Of a DNA stretch of 64,000 bases, positions 16,449 through 25,419 are shown piece after piece; the stretch's first letter is position 1; every line of letters starts with the position of its first letter. A program made the position numbers and the translations under genes. Below the pieces are notes generated by a model, which worked only from the letters and a program-made list of their open reading frames with translations, did not search any database and had not been told where the DNA came from. The stretch comes from JANQHS01 sp965227315 (lineage in GTDB: Bacteria > Bacteroidota > Bacteroidia > Cytophagales > CCMP332), in the NCBI GenBank assembly GCA_965227315.1, contig OZ245737.1, forward strand, positions 1,116,001-1,180,000, read 5' to 3'.

Positions 16449-17762
16449 ATGAAATTGAATCTGCCCTTTTACATTTCACTGCTATGCCTTTCTCTCCATT
16501 TTCAGGTAGCGAATAGCCAGAAGAAAGAATTCCATGGTCCCATGAAAGGCTTTGTCACTGAAACAGAAGTAGGAATATGGATTCAGACCGATGAGCCATC
16601 CAAGGTGAAACTCATTATGGGTGAAAATGATGGTCGTTTTATAAACCCTCCGGAAACCATGAAGGTAATTGAAACAGTTCTGGAAAATCGGTTCATTGCT
16701 CGGTTCAAAGTCTCAAACCTTAAATCGGGAACAGGATATGCCTATGGATTCGAGATCAATGGCCAGGAGCCCGAAAAATTTCATATCATCCGCACCAAAA
16801 GCCGATATAAAAAAGAACAACCAAATGATTTCTCATTAGCCTTCGGAAGCTGCGCCGATTTCGACCCACCTCGCACCACCGAAGAGGAAGGTTCCTCTCT
16901 TGTTTTTGAATCAATTCCACTCTCTTCTCCAACCCTGATGATCTGGTTGGGCGATAATATCTATTTCAAAAAGGAAGATTTCGGCTCCCGGGAAAACATG
17001 TTCAAAAGGTATCAGATCTCAAGGTCCAGACCATATATGCAGGACCTCTTGAAGGGTGCACACCATTATGCCATCTGGGATGACCATGATTTTGGCCCAA
17101 ACAATTCAAATTCTTCCTACGAGTATAAAAACCATAGCCTGGAGGCGTTCAATCTTTACTGGATGAATGAAAACCAGATCTTCCCCGGAGAAGGGATCAC
17201 CTCGACCTTCAGTTATGAGGATGCGGATTTCTTCCTTCTCGATAACCGCTCCTGGAGGATAGTGGATGAGGAAAATCCGGATAACAATACGATCTGGGGT
17301 TCAAGACAAATGGATTGGTTAAAAGATCAACTTAAGTCTTCAGAAGCCATTTTTAAGATCATTTGTACGGGAGGCCAATTCCTGAGCGATGCTGCGGTTC
17401 ATGAAAATCATGCGAACGTGGCCCCCGTCGAAAGACAGGAACTTCTCGATTTCCTGAAGGATGAAGGGATCGGAGGAATTGTATTCCTAACCGGCGATCG
17501 CCATTCATCAGAACTTAGCATGGAAACGATAGGAAACCGAAAGGCCTACGACTGGACAATCTCACCCATGAGGGCAAACGCCTACGACCATACCGATGAA
17601 CCCAACACCAAAAGGATTAAGGGAAGTATGTTCGCCCAGCATATGTTTGGATTCATTGAGTTTCAGGGTCAATTCGGAAGCAGGGAACTTAAATTGACCG
17701 CATATGACCGAAGTGGAAACGAGCTCTGGAATTATGTGATCAATCAGGAAGACTTGTACTAA
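16449..17762 (+). CDS. PhoD-like alkaline phosphatase / metallophosphoesterase, secreted
   Basis: The ATG at 16449 starts a 437-residue protein with a signal peptide (hydrophobic core, cut near VANSQ at about residue 23); the frame open to 16284 overlaps the divergent synthase and is not coding. After an N-terminal fibronectin-like domain come the PhoD-family metal motifs: 'FGSCADFDPP', 'MIWLGDNIYF', 'YAIWDDHDFGPNNSN', 'FLTGDRHSSEL'. These bind calcium/iron in PhoD phosphodiesterase-phosphatases. A role in scavenging phosphate from esters in the periplasm is likely. It overlaps murI by 4 bases tail to tail. Confidence 0.88.
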   Translation: MKLNLPFYISLLCLSLHFQVANSQKKEFHGPMKGFVTETEVGIWIQTDEPSKVKLIMGENDGRFINPPETMKVIETVLENRFIARFKVSNLKSGTGYAYGFEINGQEPEKFHIIRTKSRYKKEQPNDFSLAFGSCADFDPPRTTEEEGSSLVFESIPLSSPTLMIWLGDNIYFKKEDFGSRENMFKRYQISRSRPYMQDLLKGAHHYAIWDDHDFGPNNSNSSYEYKNHSLEAFNLYWMNENQIFPGEGITSTFSYEDADFFLLDNRSWRIVDEENPDNNTIWGSRQMDWLKDQLKSSEAIFKIICTGGQFLSDAAVHENHANVAPVERQELLDFLKDEGIGGIVFLTGDRHSSELSMETIGNRKAYDWTISPMRANAYDHTDEPNTKRIKGSMFAQHMFGFIEFQGQFGSRELKLTAYDRSGNELWNYVINQEDLY

Positions 17763-18556
17763 GACCAAAGGTCCAAATGCTCCAGATGGATTTCCACGCC
17801 AAAAAACTTCTTTGTCGAATGCTCAAAGGAATCCGTAAAATCCGAAACATAGAAATGATCCTTCTCGACCGAGCGCTTCTGCTGTTCTACATGCCTTAAG
17901 GCCTCAGCCAACTCCCTAGAAATAATATCAGGAGATCCCAATACCTCGAACCTGTTTTGAGTCAGCTCCCTGATCTCATCAGCGATCAATGGATAATGGG
18001 TGCAGGCCAGGATCAGAGCGGAAATACCCTGAAAACCCGGATTTGCCAGATAATCCTCGATGATCTCATGGCTGATCTGATTCTGATAATAGCCTTCCTC
18101 GATCATCGGAACGAGCAGAGGTGTGGAAAGCGAAAACAGACTGACATCAGGAGCGATCTCCGAAAACCTTTTCTCGTATTCTCCCGAATCCACGGTTCTA
18201 TGAGTTCCGATCAATCCTATTTTTTTTCCGGAATAGTGTTTCCCTACGTAGCGAACCATCGGGTCAATCACATTAATGACCAGTGCTTTTCCTTCGCATA
18301 CCTCTGAAACCACCTCATATGCGGAAGAGGATGCGGAATTACAAGCGATCACGATCACCTTACAACCCTGGGCCAAAAGAAATTGACTGATTCTTTCTGA
18401 ATAATGACGGATCGCATCTCGCGACTTATCCCCATAAGGAAGATGCGCCGTATCTCCGAAGTATATGAGTTTCTCATTGGGAAAATGATCCTTAATGCTT
18501 CTGGCCACAGTAAGGCCTCCGATTCCCGAATCAAACACGCCAATAGGTCCTGCCAT
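17759..18556 (-). CDS. murI: Glutamate racemase
   Basis: MurI interconverts L- and D-glutamate for peptidoglycan synthesis. The 265-residue protein shows all family blocks: 'PIGVFDSGIGGLTVAR', 'YFGDTAHLPYG', 'VIACNSASS' with the first catalytic Cys (near 73), and 'LILACTHYPLI' with the second (near 186). Cofactor-independent chemistry by the two-cysteine pair is established for the family. Length is normal. The gene overlaps the PhoD-like gene by 4 bases at the 3' end, with no room for a terminator between them. Confidence 0.96.
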   Translation of the reverse strand: MAGPIGVFDSGIGGLTVARSIKDHFPNEKLIYFGDTAHLPYGDKSRDAIRHYSERISQFLLAQGCKVIVIACNSASSSAYEVVSEVCEGKALVINVIDPMVRYVGKHYSGKKIGLIGTHRTVDSGEYEKRFSEIAPDVSLFSLSTPLLVPMIEEGYYQNQISHEIIEDYLANPGFQGISALILACTHYPLIADEIRELTQNRFEVLGSPDIISRELAEALRHVEQQKRSVEKDHFYVSDFTDSFEHSTKKFFGVEIHLEHLDLWS

Positions 18557-18619
18557 AATCAGCCCGAAAAAAAGAAATAAATGGGAAAATGTTTATCTTA
18601 ATTAGGCAATAAAAAAGTG

Positions 18620-18916
18620 ATGTCAGAATCGGATAAAGGTTACGGCCAGAAAGCCAGGGAAATACTTAATGAGATCGGCAAAAAATTTGAAGGCCTCTTC
18701 CATGAATTTGAAGATGCCGCAGATAATGCTGATGTTGAGCTAAGTGAATTGGTAAAAGATCTTTCGGGAGAGATCAAGACACTTGAAGATAAGTTGAAGG
18801 AAGTCCGAAAGGAAAATGACGAGGTATTCGAAGAGTTTCAAAAGAAGATGTCCGACCTCTCGAAATCAATAGCTGATGCGCTGGATAATGCCTTCAGCAA
18901 TAGGGGCAAGACTTAG
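18620..18916 (+). CDS. Small acidic coiled-coil protein, unknown function
   Basis: The 98-residue product starts at ATG 18620 (a GTG lies directly before it). It has no signal peptide, is very acidic, and consists of charged heptads ('LSGEIKTLEDKLKEVRKEND' and so on) that should form a continuous helix or coiled coil. No family name is certain; phasin-like or cell-division accessory proteins look similar in composition. It lies alone on the plus strand between two minus-strand genes and overlaps the peroxiredoxin gene stop by 4 bases. Codon use and the clear start support a real gene. Confidence 0.7.
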   Translation: MSESDKGYGQKAREILNEIGKKFEGLFHEFEDAADNADVELSELVKDLSGEIKTLEDKLKEVRKENDEVFEEFQKKMSDLSKSIADALDNAFSNRGKT

Positions 18917-19359
18917 GAAATGACCTGGCCGAGAAGGTTTTGAATATGACCGGCGGCATTGAACAGGTTGGAGTACCTATATCTAAGGATCAAATCCTCG
19001 TCGATCAGATAAGACACCCGTTTCACCACTCCAAGGATCGGAATGAACGCGTCATACTGTTTTGCAACCGTTCCGTCGACATCACTTAAGAGCTCAAACG
19101 GTAGACGGTATTTGTCCTTAAATGACAGATGGGTCTCAAGACTATCCTTACTGATCCCGAAAACATCCACGTTTAAGTTTCGAAAAGCTTCAATTTCATC
19201 TCGGAAGGAACAAGCCTCCGCGGTACATCCTGGCGTGAAATCCTTTGGAAAGAAATAAAGGATGGTGGTTTTTCCCCTTTGGTCTTCCAGATTAAATGTC
19301 TTGCCTCCTGTCGAGGGCAAGCTAAAATTAGGTGCGGGATTATTGATCAACAAGCTCAT
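18913..19359 (-). CDS. bcp: Thiol peroxidase of the Bcp/PrxQ family
   Basis: The 148-residue protein is a complete Bcp-type peroxiredoxin. The peroxidatic Cys45 sits in 'KDFTPGCTAEAC' and the resolving Cys50 lies five residues later in the same helix, the atypical two-cysteine arrangement of this family. 'FGISKDSLETHLSFKDKY' and 'LLSDVDGTVAKQY' are also conserved. It reduces hydroperoxides using thioredoxin. The gene is a single unit with a 240-base upstream region shared with the divergent AbgT transporter. Confidence 0.93.
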   Translation of the reverse strand: MSLLINNPAPNFSLPSTGGKTFNLEDQRGKTTILYFFPKDFTPGCTAEACSFRDEIEAFRNLNVDVFGISKDSLETHLSFKDKYRLPFELLSDVDGTVAKQYDAFIPILGVVKRVSYLIDEDLILRYRYSNLFNAAGHIQNLLGQVIS

Positions 19360-19576
19360 AAAAAATCCATGAAGGATTGTTTATTAACAACGTTTGGGCA
19401 AATATGATTTCTGAATCAAAAAAAATTTCCGCAGGCGGCGGTTAAAATTGGCTCGCAATGATAGGGTTTCTTGGCTATATCCCGAGATTAATTTTGGAAA
19501 AAAATATTACATAATCCCATCGGAGAGAGTATTGGGTGAATATTTTCCATTCCCTTTTAGCAGTTAAGCCTTTTTT

Positions 19577-19584
19577 TATCTTTG
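19577..19584 (+). promoter_or_regulatory. Bacteroidota-type -7 promoter element for the AbgT gene
   Basis: TATCTTTG matches TAnnTTTG fully. Transcription would start near 19591, 12 bases before the ATG at 19603. A TTTT about 19 bases upstream could serve as a weak -33 element. Because the element overlaps a TTG that would open a longer reading frame (19582), it argues that translation starts at the ATG instead. Confidence 0.5.
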
Positions 19585-19602
19585 GACACCCAAAAAACAT
19601 CC

Positions 19603-21153
19603 ATGGAGAATTCTCAGAAAAAAACCGGAAGGATCGACCGTTTCCTAAATATCATTGAAAGAGCTGGAAATGCCTTACCTCACCCAGCCACCTTATTCGC
19701 GATCTTCGCTTTCATTGTTGTCGTTTTTTCATGGGTATTTTCCGCCATGGATCTCACTGTCACCCACCCCGGCACGGGTGAGCAGATCAAAGCTGTTAAC
19801 CTGATGTCCCAATCAGGGTTGACCCTTATCCTGACCAAAATGGTGACCAACTTCACCGGCTTTGCTCCTCTCGGGACCGTCTTGGTGGCCATGTTGGGAA
19901 TTGGGATTGCCGAAAGCAGCGGGTTGATCGGAACAGCCCTAAAACTCCTGGTCCTTAAAGCACCCGACAGGCTTTTGACTTTCGTGATCGTTTTTGCGGG
20001 TATTCTATCAAATACAGCAAGCGAGGTTGGATATGTGCTGTTGGTCCCACTGGCGGCCATCATTTTCCAGGCAGCCGGACGACATCCAATCGCCGGGCTG
20101 GCAGCTGCTTTTGCCGGGGTATCCGGAGGCTATTCAGCGAATCTTCTTCTGGGGACCATTGACCCTCTGCTTTCTGACCTTTCTCAGGAAGCCGCCCAGA
20201 TCATAGACACCAGCTATATCATCAACCCTACCTGCAACTACTATTTCATGGCAGGTTCGACTTTCTTCATTGCATTTGCCGGAACCTGGGTCACAGAGAA
20301 ATTGGTAGCCCCGCGCTTGGGAACCTATGAAGGAGAGGAACAGGCCGAAGAGATCAAACCCCTTACAGATGATGAAAAAAGAGGCCTGAGATGGGCCCTG
20401 ATAGCCCTGATACTGTTGAATGTTGTTGTACTTTGGGGATTATTACCGGAAGATGGTTTCCTTAGGAATCCGGAGGATGCGAACATTCTGAAATCCCCTT
20501 TCTTCAAGGGAATCGTGGCATTCATCTTTATTTCAGCTGCTGTTACCGGTATAGCCTATGGGTTCGGGGCCAAGACGATCAAAAGTGACAACGACGTCAT
20601 GAATGGAATGGGCAGGTCCATGGAGACCCTTGGGATCTATATTGTGCTGGTATTTTTTGCTGCACAATTCGTCGCCTATTTCAAGTGGACCAATCTCGGG
20701 CTTATCACGGCCGTGAAAGGAGCAAATGCTCTGAAGGCATTTATTGATCTGGTCGGTGTGGAAAGCCCCATGATCCAGGCCATCCTCGTCATGATCCCGT
20801 TTATTTTGGTTGCTGCGATGATCAATCTTGTCATGGGAAGCGCGAGCGCAAAATGGGCGATCATGGCACCCGTATTTATACCCATGTTCATGTTGCTTGG
20901 GTTTAGCCCTGAATTCACGCAGGTCGCTTACAGGATTGGCGATTCCGTCACCAATATTATTTCACCCATGATGTCCTATTTTGCCTTGATCGTCGCCTTC
21001 ATAGAGAAATATGATAAAAAGGCCGGAATCGGCACCGTGATCTCCACCATGATCCCATATTCCTTCGTATTCCTGATCGTTTGGACAATTCTATTGATCA
21101 TCTGGATTGTCATGGGTATTCCGATAGGACCGGGAGTACATCTATTGCTGTGA
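19603..21153 (+). CDS. AbgT family transporter
   Basis: The ATG at 19603 gives a 516-residue integral membrane protein of the AbgT family. 'IERAGNALPHPATLFAIFAF' at the N-terminus and 'ALIVAFIEKYDKKAGIGTVI' near the C-terminus are characteristic, with about 11 membrane segments and re-entrant loops ('GFAPLGTVLVAMLGIGIAES', 'SAKWAIMAPVFIPMFMLLGF'). AbgT was named for p-aminobenzoyl-glutamate uptake in E. coli; later members export sulfonamides and folate-like drugs using proton motive force. Substrate here is undetermined. Seven bases separate it from acpH. Confidence 0.93.
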   Translation: MENSQKKTGRIDRFLNIIERAGNALPHPATLFAIFAFIVVVFSWVFSAMDLTVTHPGTGEQIKAVNLMSQSGLTLILTKMVTNFTGFAPLGTVLVAMLGIGIAESSGLIGTALKLLVLKAPDRLLTFVIVFAGILSNTASEVGYVLLVPLAAIIFQAAGRHPIAGLAAAFAGVSGGYSANLLLGTIDPLLSDLSQEAAQIIDTSYIINPTCNYYFMAGSTFFIAFAGTWVTEKLVAPRLGTYEGEEQAEEIKPLTDDEKRGLRWALIALILLNVVVLWGLLPEDGFLRNPEDANILKSPFFKGIVAFIFISAAVTGIAYGFGAKTIKSDNDVMNGMGRSMETLGIYIVLVFFAAQFVAYFKWTNLGLITAVKGANALKAFIDLVGVESPMIQAILVMIPFILVAAMINLVMGSASAKWAIMAPVFIPMFMLLGFSPEFTQVAYRIGDSVTNIISPMMSYFALIVAFIEKYDKKAGIGTVISTMIPYSFVFLIVWTILLIIWIVMGIPIGPGVHLLL

Positions 21154-21160
21154 TCCGCAT

Positions 21161-21751
21161 ATGAATTTCCTGGCCCACCAACACCTTTCTTTCAACGATG
21201 AAGATCTCAGGGTGGGCAACTTCCTGGGAGATTTTGTCAAAGGCAGCAAATTCAATGAGATTCCCGAGCCCATCGTGAAGGGTATAATCCTCCACAGGCA
21301 TATTGATTGGTATACGGATAATCACGAGATCGTAGATCAAGCCAAACAATTCTTCAGAGAGGAGATCGGAAAATATGCCGGTGTAGCCGGAGACCTTGCT
21401 TTTGATCATTTTCTGGCCAAAAACTGGCTCGAATATTCCACGGAGGGATTGGAGGAATTTTCCAAGGAGACCTATCGTTTGCTGAATGAACACGCACAGC
21501 TTTTGGATGAGAGAAGCAAGATGACCTTGTTCTATATGAGTAAAAACAACTGGCTACTCAACTATGCTTCCATTCAAGGAATTGAACGTTCATTCAGGGG
21601 ATTATCTACAAGAACAAGATTCAAATCAAATTTGGAAAAGGGCCCGGACATCATCAGGAAAAACTACCAGGAACTGGAAGGACTCTTCAAGGAATTCTAT
21701 CCCATTTTACAGGAATCCTCCTTAAAGAAAATACAGGAGCTATCGGATTAA
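21161..21751 (+). CDS. acpH: Acyl carrier protein phosphodiesterase-like protein (DUF479)
   Basis: AcpH removes the 4'-phosphopantetheine arm from acyl carrier protein. The 196-residue protein begins 'MNFLAHQHLSF' and has 'GNFLGDFVKG', 'GIILHRHIDWYTDNH' and 'AFDHFLAKNW', the His/Asp metal-binding pattern of the HD-like AcpH fold. Length fits the family. It follows the AbgT transporter by 7 bases, probably in the same transcript, and overlaps the last gene of the secreted-protein array by 12 bases tail to tail. The catalytic role is inferred from E. coli AcpH. Confidence 0.88.
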   Translation: MNFLAHQHLSFNDEDLRVGNFLGDFVKGSKFNEIPEPIVKGIILHRHIDWYTDNHEIVDQAKQFFREEIGKYAGVAGDLAFDHFLAKNWLEYSTEGLEEFSKETYRLLNEHAQLLDERSKMTLFYMSKNNWLLNYASIQGIERSFRGLSTRTRFKSNLEKGPDIIRKNYQELEGLFKEFYPILQESSLKKIQELSD

Positions 21752-23590
21752 TTGAAAGTAACCTTTGAGTTCTCCTCCTTCAAACTGAACCTGGTAATAA
21801 TAGGTTCCTGCCGGAAGGTTCCCCGGAGCCCAGGAAAAATGACTTCCCCCACCCTTGGCTATTTCGCCTCCCCATCGATCAAAGATCACATAACCGATGT
21901 ACTTTCCATATTGGCATTCATAGTTCGACATCCCTGACAGGTCCAGATGGTCGTTTCGACCATCCTGATTTGGAGTCACTACATTTTGAATGGGACGGAG
22001 GGCGAAAACCTCATTCGCGCCCTCTTCAAATCTTATAAGCACTTCAAGCATCTCACTTTCGTCCCCATTGCATTTGTTGTCAAATGCATGAAAGCTCAAG
22101 CTCAGACTTTCGAGATCTCTGATGCGGCAATCGGGACTCCATTGAAAAAGCCCATTCGCTTCACCTACTCCCGGCTCCGATACAAAATCCAATCCATATT
22201 CTCTTTGTAATCTGTCCAGCTCAGACAGATCAATGGTAACCCAGTCTCCGGGATCAGAATCGTCTGCAAAAACCTGAAATTCAATGATTTCATCAGCTCT
22301 GTAGGCTCTCTCGTTAAAATCGCTTTCCAGTTCCGGAATTTGATTTCTTGGAAAATCAGGTGCCACCAATACCCTCTGAATAGCCTTTTGGCCCCTTGGG
22401 CATGCGTCATCCTTAACACTGATCGAGATCTCAAAAGGTTCTAACTCTTCTTTTGAAAGGCATAATGGCAGGCAGATCTCGGAATTTTCATAGTTCCCAT
22501 TCTGGGGAACGACGAACCGCGGAGACAATTCAAAACCGACACCGGAACTTGAACCCGGGCTCACCTCGACCATCAGGTTTTGATTTCCATCCCGATCATC
22601 CAAGAGAAGGGTATGACAAAAATCCGAGGTGTCCCGAATAAAGATCGTATCCCTACCATATTCATAAGGCCTGTCCCACCCTTGGGGTAATAGCTGAATC
22701 GAAGGGGTATCATTGGGTAGACAGTTATCAACCACGATCTCAAAATCTCGTCTGACCTCTCCAAGCTTCACCCCGTTTCTAAATTCCTGGCAACGAGCGC
22801 TGAAGAGGAATACCCCGATATTTCTCGGTGCCAAGGTGATCTCTCCACTGGCAGGATCTATACTGATACCTTCCATTCCGGCTATACCGGGTATTGGGGT
22901 ATACCCTGATTCCAATGGGTACGGCCCAGGATCATTGATAATGGTATTCCCCTGATTGGTAGCATTTCCACGAATTGGGATTTCCAATGAAAAATAGAGG
23001 GAGTCCCCGTCTGGTTCTTTGGCACCCGCCGAAAAAGTCGAAATCTGACCAACGCAGAAGTATTCTCTAAGGATGGAGTCGAATTTGGGCAGGCTGTTTC
23101 TGGGATATTGAACTACATCGGGAAACTCAAGGTAGTAGGCCATTCCAGCATTTATGGAGTTTGAAACATTATTGATCCCGGCATTTCTACAGCATCGTTG
23201 CCAAACCGCATAATAGCCTGAAGGATCATTGTACCTGAAAGGGTCAAGTTTGATGATCTTCGAATACCTGAACGCCTGAACCGCAAACGCTTCATCCCGA
23301 CAACTTTCATCCCTGAAGCCCAAATAGATCGGATTCGGATTCTTGATCAATACAAATTCTCCCGCCCCGGCTTTATCCCTGATCCTGAAAGCATTGATCT
23401 GTATGGCCGTATCCGGAATATCGATCCCCTTCTCAAGATCATAATAAAGGATCAATGACATTTCATATTCATCATTTCCCGAGCCGCCAACGTAGCTGAT
23501 CGTGAAATCCCCACCAACAATGTGTGTGGCCTTGGCCTGCTTAAAAACAAAAACTGAAAGGCAAAAGATCAAGAATGATATCCCTTTCAT
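21740..23590 (-). CDS. Secreted modular protein with T9SS type B sorting domain (array copy 4)
   Basis: The 616-residue protein has a signal peptide (1-21), then the 'THIVGGDF' opening of the array family. The N-terminal domain (22-290) holds the vicinal-Cys motif CCRN at 133-136, 'EPDGDSLYF', and 'ARCQEFRNGVKLGEVRRDF'. Two Ig-like modules follow, each with one Cys pair: Cys377/Cys397 and Cys488/Cys507 (WSPDC...DNKC). Residues about 530-616 are the gliding motility-associated C-terminal domain ('VVTPNQDGRNDHLDL', 'YVIFDRWGGEI'), which directs type IX secretion. It overlaps the preceding paralogue by 4 bases (ATGA). Surface location is well supported; function is unknown. Confidence 0.9.
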   Translation of the reverse strand: MKGISFLIFCLSVFVFKQAKATHIVGGDFTISYVGGSGNDEYEMSLILYYDLEKGIDIPDTAIQINAFRIRDKAGAGEFVLIKNPNPIYLGFRDESCRDEAFAVQAFRYSKIIKLDPFRYNDPSGYYAVWQRCCRNAGINNVSNSINAGMAYYLEFPDVVQYPRNSLPKFDSILREYFCVGQISTFSAGAKEPDGDSLYFSLEIPIRGNATNQGNTIINDPGPYPLESGYTPIPGIAGMEGISIDPASGEITLAPRNIGVFLFSARCQEFRNGVKLGEVRRDFEIVVDNCLPNDTPSIQLLPQGWDRPYEYGRDTIFIRDTSDFCHTLLLDDRDGNQNLMVEVSPGSSSGVGFELSPRFVVPQNGNYENSEICLPLCLSKEELEPFEISISVKDDACPRGQKAIQRVLVAPDFPRNQIPELESDFNERAYRADEIIEFQVFADDSDPGDWVTIDLSELDRLQREYGLDFVSEPGVGEANGLFQWSPDCRIRDLESLSLSFHAFDNKCNGDESEMLEVLIRFEEGANEVFALRPIQNVVTPNQDGRNDHLDLSGMSNYECQYGKYIGYVIFDRWGGEIAKGGGSHFSWAPGNLPAGTYYYQVQFEGGELKGYFQLIR

Positions 23591-25413
23591 TTGATCACGG
23601 TTATGTATCCGGTATATGAAAAGGTCTCAAATTCGATAAGGTAGAAATATGTTCCGGCAGGCTCTAGTTCAGGGTACCACTCAAACTGTATATCCTCTGC
23701 GGAATAGGTAAGCCTGCCCCAGCGGTCATAAATGAATACTTTCTGGAAAACCCCTTCTTCACACTTTCCCGGAAGGGTTTCGGGTAAAGCAAAAAAGTCG
23801 TTATAGCCATCTCCATTAGCTGTGACAATATTTGGAGGAGGCTTGAAATCCGATTCTCCGGCCTCATAATCAGTGATCACCATCAACGCGGAAGTCGTGT
23901 CTGATTTGTTCTCCCGGCAACTATTATCGGTAACTGAAAAAACCAAGTCTATCTCACTGGGGTCAAGATTTTGGCAGCTGGGATAGAGTCTCAATTCACC
24001 TTCGGCAAAACCAGAGCCTTCCTCATAGACAAATTCAAATGGAATATCGAAATCTGGGTCAAGTCCGCTCAGAAATTCCATGGTTAGCACATCTTCAGGG
24101 TCAGCATCAATAGCGATAACCCTGACGATCAACTCACTCTCCACGGTAGCCTGATATTCGGGAAATTCCGTATTGATCCGGGGTGCAGAATTCTCTTCGG
24201 GGATACTCCTTAAATAGAATCTTTGACGCGTCTCATTTGGTATTGGACAAGCCAGGTCTTTTGCCAGGATATCAAACTCAAAAACCTCTATGGAATCCTC
24301 CAAATAGCAGTTAGGCCAGCAAAACTGAATATCTACAGTATCCAAAATCCCATTGGTAGGACTCTGATCGGGGAAAAAAACCTGATCCTCAAATCCCTCA
24401 AAATTGATAGGGTCAAGCTGAAATGAAATAAGATCAGAACTGCTTGGGTCCCAGGCCCGAATATCAAAACAAAGACTATCTCTTCCTCTTGCAATCAGGG
24501 TATCACCGGGGTCTTTCAGGATGCCACTCTCATAAACCTGAAATCCGGGCGAAGGATTTGGTGGGCAATTCACTACCGGTATCTGAAAATCCCTTCGCGC
24601 CTCTCCCAGTTTTACTCCATCCCGAAATTCCTGGCATCGAACCGTCAGAACAAACAAGCCCTCCAGAGTTGGTCGAACAGAAACAATACCTGTCTGAGCA
24701 TCTATGCTTAGCGGCGGATTTCCTGGCATGTTAAAATATCCCTGAACAAGAGGATATGGAGCCGCCTGAAAGGATGAAAATGGATACTGAGGACTGGTAT
24801 GTCCTGCTAATGGCACTACAAGGTCATAGACCAGGCTATCCCCGTCCCGGTCGTTGGCTGAAAAATCCAGTTCGAATAACCTGTCTTTACAGATATAGTC
24901 CCCCTTTACCTTTTCGAATTTCGGAACAGAATTGAATGAGTATTCTGCGAGTGAAGGAAACTCCAGATAAAAAACCATTCCGGTTCCTCCGGGATTGAAA
25001 ATATTGGTCACCACTCCATTTCGACAGCATCTTTCCCAGGAGATATAAAAACCCTCGCGATCCTGAAATTCAGACACCAAGAATGAAGTTTCGGTGGTAT
25101 AGAGAATTTCCAGAGTTTTAATGGAATCCGGAACACAAAAGGGATTGCTGTAATTGACTGTATTGACACTTGTAAGCGGTATCTTAACCGTTTTACGAAG
25201 GCCATTGGTTCTTTTGCTAAATATTCCCAATTCAACCTCATCATCGATCAGATCGCGATCGGCGTTAAGCTGGTCATAGTATAACTTCAGCCCAATCGTA
25301 AACGTATTCCCCCTGAGATACTCGAAAAACACATCTCCACCGACGATGTGGGAGCCCTGGGATTGAACAGCCATTCCCAGGATAAAGGCCGAGATGATGA
25401 GCAATCGAAACAA
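23587..25413 (-). CDS. Secreted modular protein with T9SS type B sorting domain (array copy 3)
   Basis: The 608-residue paralogue begins with a signal peptide ending at about residue 20 and 'SHIVGGDVFFEY'. The N-terminal domain has 'SWERCCRNGVVTN', 'DRDGDSLVYDL' and 'VRCQEFRDGVKLGEARRDF'. Two Cys-paired modules follow (FCWPNC...LAC and LYPSC...DNSC), then the C-terminal sorting domain from about residue 525 ('NIVTANGDGYNDFF', 'FIYDRWGRLTYS'). It starts 6 bases after copy 2 and overlaps copy 4, so copies 2-4 form one transcription unit. Module number equals that of copy 4, and the two are closest in length. Confidence 0.9.
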   Translation of the reverse strand: MFRLLIISAFILGMAVQSQGSHIVGGDVFFEYLRGNTFTIGLKLYYDQLNADRDLIDDEVELGIFSKRTNGLRKTVKIPLTSVNTVNYSNPFCVPDSIKTLEILYTTETSFLVSEFQDREGFYISWERCCRNGVVTNIFNPGGTGMVFYLEFPSLAEYSFNSVPKFEKVKGDYICKDRLFELDFSANDRDGDSLVYDLVVPLAGHTSPQYPFSSFQAAPYPLVQGYFNMPGNPPLSIDAQTGIVSVRPTLEGLFVLTVRCQEFRDGVKLGEARRDFQIPVVNCPPNPSPGFQVYESGILKDPGDTLIARGRDSLCFDIRAWDPSSSDLISFQLDPINFEGFEDQVFFPDQSPTNGILDTVDIQFCWPNCYLEDSIEVFEFDILAKDLACPIPNETRQRFYLRSIPEENSAPRINTEFPEYQATVESELIVRVIAIDADPEDVLTMEFLSGLDPDFDIPFEFVYEEGSGFAEGELRLYPSCQNLDPSEIDLVFSVTDNSCRENKSDTTSALMVITDYEAGESDFKPPPNIVTANGDGYNDFFALPETLPGKCEEGVFQKVFIYDRWGRLTYSAEDIQFEWYPELEPAGTYFYLIEFETFSYTGYITVIK

Positions 25414-25419
25414 GCTGAT

